Assembly: GCA_029219125.1 (NCBI GenBank)
Contig: JAQXSU010000257.1
Coordinates: 1-6,043 of the forward strand
DNA from: Bacillota bacterium
GTDB lineage: Bacteria; Bacillota; Clostridia; Peptostreptococcales; Anaerovoracaceae
Direction: 5' to 3'
DNA: 6,043 nucleotides
Shown in pieces: positions 1 through 5,533 of this stretch. Numbering within the stretch: position 1 is the first letter of the stretch; each line of letters starts with the position of its first letter. A program made the position numbers and the translations under genes. The notes beneath the pieces are model-generated. The model saw only the letters and a program-made list of their open reading frames with translations, searched no databases and was not told the origin of the DNA.

Positions 1-1419
1 TCCGGCCGGTGGGTACGAAATATCGACGTAGCCGGAAACGAACTGGTGGACGGTTCCGAGGAATATCATGAAGCACAGGACGGTCTCAATGTGGTCATGA
101 CCATCGATGAAGCCATCCAGTACTATGCGGAAAAGGCCGTGGCGGAGGGCATGGAAAAGACCAAAGCCGACCGGATCATGTGCCTGGTGATGAATCCAAA
201 TACGGGCGAGATCCTGGCCAGCGTGGTATCGCCGGGATTCGACCCCAACAATGCCACCCAGCCGGATGATGAAGAGGAGCTGGAGGAATTCGAGAAACTT
301 ACCACGGAAGAGCAGAACAAGTATCTCTTCAAGCTCTGGAGAAACCCCATCGTCAGCGATACCTACGAGCCGGGTTCCACCTTCAAGCTGATCACCGTAT
401 CCTCTGCCCTGGAGGACCGGGCCATCACCACGTCTGACACCTTCAGCTGCAATACCTATGTGAACATCGCAGGGATCAACCTGCACTGCTGGAGCGCCAG
501 AGATCACGGGACCCAGACCGTCAAGGAGGCGGTGGGAAATTCCTGCAACCCGGCCCATGCCAAGATCGCGACGAAAATGGGAAAGACGGCGTTCTATAAA
601 TATCTGAATCTGTATGGAATCACGGACAAAACCGGGGTGGATTATCCGGGCGAAACCAGTTCCATCATGTATGCCCTGGAAGACGTAGGGCCGGTGGAAC
701 TGGCCACCATGGGTTACGGCCAGAGTATCTCCGTGACGCCGATTCAGCTGCTGACCGCCATCAATGCCATCGGCAACGGCGGCGACCTGCTGCAGCCGCA
801 CTATGTAAAGGCCCTCACCGATTCCGAGGGAAACGTGGTGAAGGAATTCGATACGACGATTGTCCGCAAGGTGCTGTCCTCGAAAACAGCCCGGGAAATG
901 CGTGACATGATGGAATATGTGGTTGCCGAAGGCGGCGGCGGAAATGCCAAGATCAGCGGATATCGGGTCGGCGGAAAGACAGGAACGGCCAACAAGGTGG
1001 ATGTGGGCACCGGAAAATACGGCAGCTACTACTATTCCTCCTTCATAGGCATGGCGCCGATGGACGATCCGCAGGTTTCCATTCTGGTGGTCGTGGACAG
1101 TCCGAAGGGCGCCTTCTACGGTTCCCAGGTTGCTGCGCCTGTGGCAAAATCCGTGCTGCAGGATACCCTGCGGTATCTGGGCGTGGAGCCGGAGTACACC
1201 GAAGAAGAGCAGGCTGCCATCGACGGAAATTACACGGTGGTTCCCGATGTGGTCGGGAAGGAATTCAGTGAAGCCGTAGGCATCATCGGCGGCAAGGAAC
1301 TGAAGTACAGCCGTCCGAAAAATACAAAGGATGACGACAACTTCATCGTTGCGGCCCAGTATCCGAAGGCCGGAACCAAGGTGAAGCGTAATTCCGTGGT
1401 TTATATTTATAAAGAATAG
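1..1419 (+). CDS. spoVD: Class B penicillin-binding protein with C-terminal PASTA domain (SpoVD/FtsI type), 5' partial
   Basis: A peptidoglycan D,D-transpeptidase that cross-links stem peptides outside the membrane, at the septum (FtsI) or in the spore cortex (SpoVD). The frame is open from base 1, so the N-terminal membrane anchor and most of the pedestal domain lie upstream; the GTG at 46 is internal, not a start. The fragment has 472 residues. All three active-site motifs are present: S-T-F-K with nucleophile Ser126 (codon at 376), S-C-N at 181-183 (bases 541-549), and K-T-G-T at 326-329 (bases 976-987). A single PASTA domain fills residues about 411-472, beginning YTVVPDVVGK. One PASTA domain and a position directly before murE match Bacillus SpoVD, while Bacillus PbpB has two. 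The SpoVD-versus-FtsI choice is therefore an inference, and the symbol is tentative. An acidic stretch at residues 89-99 precedes the SxxK motif. The gene ends with TAG, followed by a 32-base gap to murE. Confidence 0.93.
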   Translation, partial: SGRWVRNIDVAGNELVDGSEEYHEAQDGLNVVMTIDEAIQYYAEKAVAEGMEKTKADRIMCLVMNPNTGEILASVVSPGFDPNNATQPDDEEELEEFEKLTTEEQNKYLFKLWRNPIVSDTYEPGSTFKLITVSSALEDRAITTSDTFSCNTYVNIAGINLHCWSARDHGTQTVKEAVGNSCNPAHAKIATKMGKTAFYKYLNLYGITDKTGVDYPGETSSIMYALEDVGPVELATMGYGQSISVTPIQLLTAINAIGNGGDLLQPHYVKALTDSEGNVVKEFDTTIVRKVLSSKTAREMRDMMEYVVAEGGGGNAKISGYRVGGKTGTANKVDVGTGKYGSYYYSSFIGMAPMDDPQVSILVVVDSPKGAFYGSQVAAPVAKSVLQDTLRYLGVEPEYTEEEQAAIDGNYTVVPDVVGKEFSEAVGIIGGKELKYSRPKNTKDDDNFIVAAQYPKAGTKVKRNSVVYIYKE

Positions 1420-1437
1420 TCTTATAAAAGCTCTGAG

Positions 1438-1444
1438 AAAGGAA
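1438..1444 (+). promoter_or_regulatory. Ribosome binding site of murE
   Basis: AAAGGAA lies about 7-8 bases before the ATG at 1452. An in-frame TGA at 1434-1436 and no other start codon between it and 1452 fix this as the earliest possible start. The rest of the 32-base gap after the PBP stop shows no hairpin or terminator, so the two genes are probably co-transcribed. Confidence 0.75.
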
Positions 1445-1451
1445 ATCGCTT

Positions 1452-3038
1452 ATGAAGCTTGCTGCTTTGACCGAAGGCCTGCAGTATACGCTGCTGCAGG
1501 GCACCATGGAAAAAGACGTGAACTCGTTGATTTACTTTTCAGATGAAGCCGAAGCCGGGTCGGCATTTTTCGCCATTCCCGGATCGGAAAAGAACGGGCT
1601 TGCCTATGTGCAGGCAGCACAGGCACGGGGTGCGGAGGTGTTTATCGTCCAGGAATCTCTCTTTTTGAATTCCCCGCAAAATCCGCAGAGCCGGCCTCCC
1701 ACGGTTCTCCTGGTGGAGGATGTGCGAAAGGCCCTTGCTCTCATGAGCAGCCGTTTTTACGGCAATCCCTGTGACAGTCTGTTTACGGTGGCTGTGACCG
1801 GCACCAAGGGAAAGACCAGCACCACCTACATGCTCCGGGCCATTCTGGAGGAAGCGGGAATCCGCACCGGTCTCATCGGTACCGTGGAAAACGGCTGGGA
1901 AGGCCACTTCCGGGAAGCGGAACGGACGACGCCCCAGTCGCTGGATGTGCAGCGCTGGTGCCGGCAGATGGCCGACGGCGGCTGCCTGGCCGTGATTATG
2001 GAGGTATCCAGCCAGGGTCTGATGCAGAGCCGGGTCTGCGGCGTGCCTTTTGATCTGGGGATTTTCACCAATCTGAGTCCGGATCACATCGGACCGGGGG
2101 AGCATGAAAGTTTCGAAGAATACGCATACTGGAAAAGCACCCTCTTTTCCCAGTGCAGGACGGCCGTCATTCTGGAAGATGAGCCTGCCTGGCGGGAGCT
2201 GCTGGAAGAAAGGCAGCAGGAAGCAAGACAGAAGGAAACGGAGCACGGAGGCATCCTGCCTCAGAGAATTCTTTCCTTCGGGCAGCAGGCCGGATCCGAT
2301 TTCCGGTGCAGCCATCTGGAGCTGACGAAAGATGATACCGGGCTGGGGACGTCCTTCCTTCTGGAGGAGCGGTGTTCCCAGACAGAGCGGAAACTGTCGC
2401 TGGGTCTGCCGGGACTCTTTCAGGCCTTTAACGCCGCCGGCGCAGCGGCGGCGGCCAGATCCTGCGGCATCGGGTGGAGTGTCATAGAGGAAGCCCTGAA
2501 AAAGGTCCGTGTGCCGGGCCGGGTGGAGCCGGTGGATACGGGAGGAAAGACCTGCGTTCTGGTAGATTACGCCCATAACGGGCTGGCGCTGCGCCAGCTG
2601 CTGCGTGATCTCAGAGTCTATGGGCCGCGGCAGCTCATCGTTGTATTCGGCTGCGGGGGCAATCGTGACAGAAACCGGAGAAAAGAAATGGGAAGGGCTG
2701 CTGCAGAGCTGGCTGACCGGATTATCGTCACCTCGGATAATCCGAGGAAGGAAAAGCCGGAAGCCATCATCGCCGACATCGTTCAAGCCATAGAGGAAGT
2801 CAGAGACGAGGGCGGATTGAAGGGAACCTGGCAGACGGTGGAAAACCGGGCGGAGGCCATCCGGGAAGCAGTCCGGCTGGGAGAAAAAGACGACATTGTA
2901 CTCATCGCCGGCAAGGGACATGAAACCTGGCAGCTGACGGGAGAGAAAAAAATACATTTCGATGACAGAGAAATTGTCAGAGACTATATTATGAAAATCA
3001 GAGATTTTCAGGATCATACGGGGGAAAACAGAACATGA
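1452..3038 (+). CDS. murE: UDP-MurNAc-tripeptide synthetase MurE, probably meso-diaminopimelate-adding, divergent
   Basis: A cytoplasmic ATP-dependent ligase that adds the third stem amino acid to UDP-MurNAc-L-Ala-D-Glu. It has 528 residues; the family is usually nearer 480-500. The Mur ligase P-loop GTKGKTS is at 117-123, TTPQSLD at 159-165, and Lys228 sits where the family carries a carbamylated lysine (YWKSTLF). The C-terminal domain has GRVEP (356-360), DYAH (372-375), GCGGNRDR (400-407), DNPR (429-432) and GKGHE (487-491). DNPR is the known signature for meso-diaminopimelate; lysine-adding enzymes differ there. Several motifs depart from the usual family: no DSR in the N-terminal domain (FSDE at 29-32), SSQ instead of SSH (186-188), DHIGPGEH instead of DHLD(Y/F)H (211-218), and DYAHNG instead of DYAHTP. 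The stretch at 244-318 is long and charged. The gene overlaps murF by 4 bases. MurE function is strongly supported by context; a specialised paralogue is the main alternative. Confidence 0.93.
   Translation: MKLAALTEGLQYTLLQGTMEKDVNSLIYFSDEAEAGSAFFAIPGSEKNGLAYVQAAQARGAEVFIVQESLFLNSPQNPQSRPPTVLLVEDVRKALALMSSRFYGNPCDSLFTVAVTGTKGKTSTTYMLRAILEEAGIRTGLIGTVENGWEGHFREAERTTPQSLDVQRWCRQMADGGCLAVIMEVSSQGLMQSRVCGVPFDLGIFTNLSPDHIGPGEHESFEEYAYWKSTLFSQCRTAVILEDEPAWRELLEERQQEARQKETEHGGILPQRILSFGQQAGSDFRCSHLELTKDDTGLGTSFLLEERCSQTERKLSLGLPGLFQAFNAAGAAAAARSCGIGWSVIEEALKKVRVPGRVEPVDTGGKTCVLVDYAHNGLALRQLLRDLRVYGPRQLIVVFGCGGNRDRNRRKEMGRAAAELADRIIVTSDNPRKEKPEAIIADIVQAIEEVRDEGGLKGTWQTVENRAEAIREAVRLGEKDDIVLIAGKGHETWQLTGEKKIHFDDREIVRDYIMKIRDFQDHTGENRT
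3020..3038 (+). promoter_or_regulatory. murE-murF translational coupling site (ATGA overlap with upstream purine-rich RBS)
   Basis: The murF ATG (3035-3037) overlaps the murE TGA (3036-3038) in the form ATGA. A purine-rich GGGGGAA lies at about 3020-3026, inside the last murE codons and 8 bases before the start. This arrangement typically lets ribosomes that finish the first gene restart on the second, giving linked amounts of the two proteins. The coupling is inferred from the layout. Confidence 0.8.
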
Positions 3039-4456
3039 AAAACATCACGGTGAAGGAAATTCTGGATCAGACCGGCGGCAGACTGCTGCAGGGAAGTATG
3101 GATCATTTTATGCGGGGTGCATGCATCGATTCCAGAGAAGTGACAGCGGAAAACGGGTTCTTTCCCATGAAAGGAGCCAGGGCAGACGGCCATGATTATC
3201 TGGCAGATGTGCTGAAAAGAGGGTGCCGGCTGCTGGTTATCTCCGACGAAGAGAAAGCGCCGGGCGAGGATGTTTTGGGGGGAATGGGACTGAAAAAAGA
3301 CGACGTCAGCATCATTCTGGTGCCGGACACCCTGCGGGCCCTTCAGCAGCTTGCGAAGTATTATATTGCGGCTCTGCCGCTGAAAAAAAAGATTGCCGTC
3401 ACCGGCAGCGTGGGCAAGACCAGTACCCGAGACATGCTCTATTATGTGGCTTCCACCCGCTATAAGACAGGCAGAAACCAGAAGAATTACAACAATGAAT
3501 TCGGCCTGCCGCTGACGATCCTGTCTTTTGATGAGGATCTGGAGGTCGCCGTGCTGGAAATGGGCATGGACAGCCGGGGCGAGATCGATGTGCTGGCGGA
3601 TATGGTGCGTCCGGATATCGCCGTCATCACCACCATCGGGATTTCCCATATTGAAAATCTGGGGAGCCGGGAGGGCATCCGCCAGGCGAAAATGGAGGTG
3701 ACCGGGTATTTCACGCCGGAGTCGGTCCTGGTGGTCAACCAGAGCTGTGATCTGCTGCAGAAGGACATGGTGGCCGGAGATTACCGGGTGGTCACGGTGG
3801 GAAATGACGGAAAAAGTGATTTTATCGTATCTAATGTTTGCGATTTTGGCGATAAAGGTATAAAATACACATTGGACCGAAATCATAAACAGTATGAAGT
3901 GGCGCTTCCGGTACCGGGGGCGCATAATGCCATGAATTCCGCACTGGCCATTGCGGTGGGAGAACTTCTGGAGATCGGACCGGAGGAAGCGGTATGCGGC
4001 CTGCAGCAGGCGGAACTGACCGCAAAGCGGCTGAATGTCCGGGGGAAAAACGGCATTAAGGTCATCGACGATACTTACAATGCGGCGCCGGAATCCATGC
4101 GGTCTGCCATCAACACCCTCCTTGCCACCAAGGGAATCCGCAAGGTCGCCATTCTAAGCGACATGAAGGAACTGGGACCGGAAAGCCGGGCATTCCACCG
4201 TCAGGTGGGTGCTTATGCCGGAGAGCAGCACATAGACTTCCTGGTGACGGTGGGGGATCATGCCAGATATATCGGTCTGGGCGCGGCACCTTATCTCGGG
4301 GAGGATCATGTGAAGCATTATGACAGCCGGGAGGAACTGATCAGGGATCTGGATCAGCTGATCCGACCGGGTGACGTGGTGCTGGTGAAAGGATCCCGCA
4401 GCATGGAGATGGAAAAAGTCGTGAAAAAAATCTTTGAGGATAAAGAACAGGAGTAA
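3035..4456 (+). CDS. murF: UDP-MurNAc-tripeptide--D-alanyl-D-alanine ligase MurF
   Basis: Cytoplasmic ATP-dependent ligase that adds D-Ala-D-Ala to the UDP-MurNAc-tripeptide, completing the pentapeptide precursor. It has 473 residues, normal for MurF. The N-terminal UDP-binding domain carries DSR at 32-34 and the family pattern GARADGHDYL (47-56). The P-loop GSVGKTS is at 124-130, NNEFGLPLT at 153-161, LEMGMDSRGEI at 174-184, and Lys219 in the AKMEV segment matches the usual carbamylated lysine. PGAHNAMNS (294-302) opens the C-terminal domain, which has DDTYNAAPESM at 345-355 and KGSRSMEMEKV at 452-462. The usual NANP motif reads NAAP here (Ala351), an unusual change. An AT-rich patch covers residues about 259-288. 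The start is set by the ATGA overlap with murE. Nine bases separate its TAA from mraY, in the same frame. Unlike in Bacillus subtilis, murF sits inside the dcw cluster, as in many Clostridia. Confidence 0.96.
   Translation: MKNITVKEILDQTGGRLLQGSMDHFMRGACIDSREVTAENGFFPMKGARADGHDYLADVLKRGCRLLVISDEEKAPGEDVLGGMGLKKDDVSIILVPDTLRALQQLAKYYIAALPLKKKIAVTGSVGKTSTRDMLYYVASTRYKTGRNQKNYNNEFGLPLTILSFDEDLEVAVLEMGMDSRGEIDVLADMVRPDIAVITTIGISHIENLGSREGIRQAKMEVTGYFTPESVLVVNQSCDLLQKDMVAGDYRVVTVGNDGKSDFIVSNVCDFGDKGIKYTLDRNHKQYEVALPVPGAHNAMNSALAIAVGELLEIGPEEAVCGLQQAELTAKRLNVRGKNGIKVIDDTYNAAPESMRSAINTLLATKGIRKVAILSDMKELGPESRAFHRQVGAYAGEQHIDFLVTVGDHARYIGLGAAPYLGEDHVKHYDSREELIRDLDQLIRPGDVVLVKGSRSMEMEKVVKKIFEDKEQE
3838..3866 (+). 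promoter_or_regulatory. Candidate internal promoter within murF (weak)
   Basis: TTGCGA (3838-3843; 4 of 6 to TTGACA) is followed after 17 bases by TAAAAT (3861-3866; 5 of 6 to TATAAT). It sits in a patch at about 3808-3900 that is much richer in A and T than the surrounding gene. If active it would transcribe mraY and murD independently of the upstream genes. Such matches also occur by chance in AT-rich coding DNA, so the call is speculative. Confidence 0.2.
4449..4453 (+). promoter_or_regulatory. Ribosome binding site of mraY
   Basis: AGGAG lies over the last murF codons, 12 bases before the ATG at 4466. The spacing is somewhat long; the purine-rich bases between (GAAAGAAAA) may help. The murF TAA is in frame with this ATG and no other start codon lies between, so the mraY start is secure. 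Confidence 0.65.
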
Positions 4457-4465
4457 GAAAGAAAA

Positions 4466-5458
4466 ATGTATACACCCCTTATTTTTGCAGTATTTACTTT
4501 AGTCATCGCGTGGGTGATCAGCGGATTTGTCACGGGAAAGCTGATCCCTTTTCTGAAAAAGAAGCAGTTCCAGCAGTATGTCCGGGAAGAGGGGCCGCAG
4601 TCACATCTGAAAAAAACGGGAACGCCGAGCATGGGCGGCATTGCCATCATCACCGGTGCGGTGGTTTCTGCGCTGCTGGTGAACCTGGCCAACGGGACCC
4701 TGACCCACCAGACACTGGTTCCCATGATCGTCATGGTGCTTTTCGCCCTGATCGGCTTCATTGACGACTATGAAAAAGCGATCAAAAAAAATAATCTGGG
4801 ACTGAACCCGAAACAGAAGATTATCATGCAGCTGGCATTTTCCCTGGCCTTCGCTGTGTACGCCGCATATTTTTCCGGCGGCATGGCAGGCGGCGGTACA
4901 GAGGTCTGGATCCCGCTGTTTGACGTATATGTGGATTTCGGCTGGCTCTATGTGCCGTTTATCGTTTTCGTCATGGTTGCCATGAGCAATGCGGTGAACC
5001 TGACCGACGGTCTGGATGGCCTGGCCTCCGGCGTGACCACACTGGTCGCCTTCTTCATGGTGATCGGTGGTACGGTCTTCGGCTTTACCGGCGAAGTGCT
5101 GTTTTTCGGCGGTATTGCAGGCGGCTGTCTGGGATTCCTCATGTATAACCGGAATCCGGCGAAGATCTTCATGGGAGACACCGGTTCCATGGCACTGGGC
5201 GGCGCCCTTGCTGCAGGTGCCGTCATGATGAAAATGGAGTTTCTGCTGGCCGTTGCAGGGCTGATCTATGTGATGGAGGCCCTGTCTGTGGTCATTCAGG
5301 TGGCTGTATTCAAAAAAACCGGTAAGCGGGTGTTCAAGATGGCGCCGCTGCACCATCATTTCGAGCTCTGCGGCATGAATGAACGGAAAGTGGTGGCCAT
5401 GTTCTGGGGACTGACACTGCTTTTCTGCCTGCTGGCCATTCTGATTATGAATATCTGA
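4466..5458 (+). CDS. mraY: Phospho-N-acetylmuramoyl-pentapeptide transferase MraY
   Basis: Integral membrane enzyme that transfers phospho-MurNAc-pentapeptide from UDP to undecaprenyl phosphate, making lipid I on the inner membrane face. It uses Mg2+. It has 330 residues, typical for the family. About ten hydrophobic segments can be picked out (roughly 4-24, 56-75, 82-101, 119-138, 158-176, 189-208, 211-227, 242-256, 257-281 and 309-329), matching the known ten-helix fold. Family motifs are intact: GTPSMGG at 52-58, the Asp-Asp pair at 100-101 followed by YEK, NLTDGLDGLA at 178-187, MGDTGS at 236-241 with Asp238, and APLHHHFE at 293-300. It takes the product of MurF, encoded 9 bases upstream. 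A Ser TCA codon at 4601 and Leu TTA at 4499 are rare codon choices in this region. No defect is visible. The motifs exclude the related WecA-type transferases. Confidence 0.97.
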   Translation: MYTPLIFAVFTLVIAWVISGFVTGKLIPFLKKKQFQQYVREEGPQSHLKKTGTPSMGGIAIITGAVVSALLVNLANGTLTHQTLVPMIVMVLFALIGFIDDYEKAIKKNNLGLNPKQKIIMQLAFSLAFAVYAAYFSGGMAGGGTEVWIPLFDVYVDFGWLYVPFIVFVMVAMSNAVNLTDGLDGLASGVTTLVAFFMVIGGTVFGFTGEVLFFGGIAGGCLGFLMYNRNPAKIFMGDTGSMALGGALAAGAVMMKMEFLLAVAGLIYVMEALSVVIQVAVFKKTGKRVFKMAPLHHHFELCGMNERKVVAMFWGLTLLFCLLAILIMNI

Positions 5459-5486
5459 CAGATGTATTGATGTATTATAGTATGAT
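5455..5486 (+). promoter_or_regulatory. Possible promoter elements before murD (weak)
   Basis: CTGACA (5455-5460; 5 of 6 to TTGACA) overlaps the mraY stop. Possible -10 boxes are TATAGT (5476-5481, 15-base spacer) and TATGAT (5481-5486, 20-base spacer). Neither spacing is near the preferred 17 bases, so this is a weak call. It is reported because this is the only sizeable AT-rich gap in the operon segment. Confidence 0.2.
5461..5476 (+). repeat. Perfect 8-base tandem repeat in the mraY-murD spacer
   Basis: GATGTATT occurs twice back to back, at 5461-5468 and 5469-5476, just after the mraY stop. It could be a binding site for a regulator or a chance slippage product. Nothing in the window shows which. 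Confidence 0.6.
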
Positions 5487-5521
5487 TTAGAAAGACAAAG
5501 ATAAAGACGAGAAAGAAAGTC

Positions 5522-5529
5522 GAGGTGAT
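5522..5529 (+). promoter_or_regulatory. Strong ribosome binding site of murD
   Basis: GAGGTGAT matches eight bases of the consensus Shine-Dalgarno sequence. It stands at a good distance from the ATG at 5534, while the in-frame ATG at 5543 would be too far away, so 5534 is the chosen start. The preceding 30-odd bases (from about 5489) are almost all purines, which would keep the ribosome site unstructured. Confidence 0.85.
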
Positions 5530-5533
5530 TCGG

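Noticed and set aside
46..48. GTG as the start of the penicillin-binding protein
   Set aside because: The frame is open back to base 1 and the upstream residues continue a typical PBP sequence; the missing N-terminal anchor must lie outside the window.
1420..1451. Terminator or promoter between the PBP gene and murE
   Set aside because: No inverted repeat with a T-run and no paired -35/-10 boxes; the gap only fits a ribosome site.
1481..1500. CTGCAG repeats near the murE start as an operator
   Set aside because: They are within coding sequence for ordinary Leu-Gln residues and have no further symmetry.
1539..3017. Minus-strand open frame of 492 codons opposite murE
   Set aside because: It is an exact codon-register mirror of murE, shows no recognisable family, and its length is explained by codon avoidance in the sense gene.
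3383..3390. Run of eight A bases in murF just before the P-loop (and another at 4784-4791 in mraY) as slippage or frameshift sites
   Set aside because: Both encode ordinary Lys-rich loops, the frames are intact, and no alternative product is visible; such runs are common in Lys codons.
3014..3925. Minus-strand open frame of 303 codons opposite murF
   Set aside because: Codon-register mirror of murF; no family resemblance.
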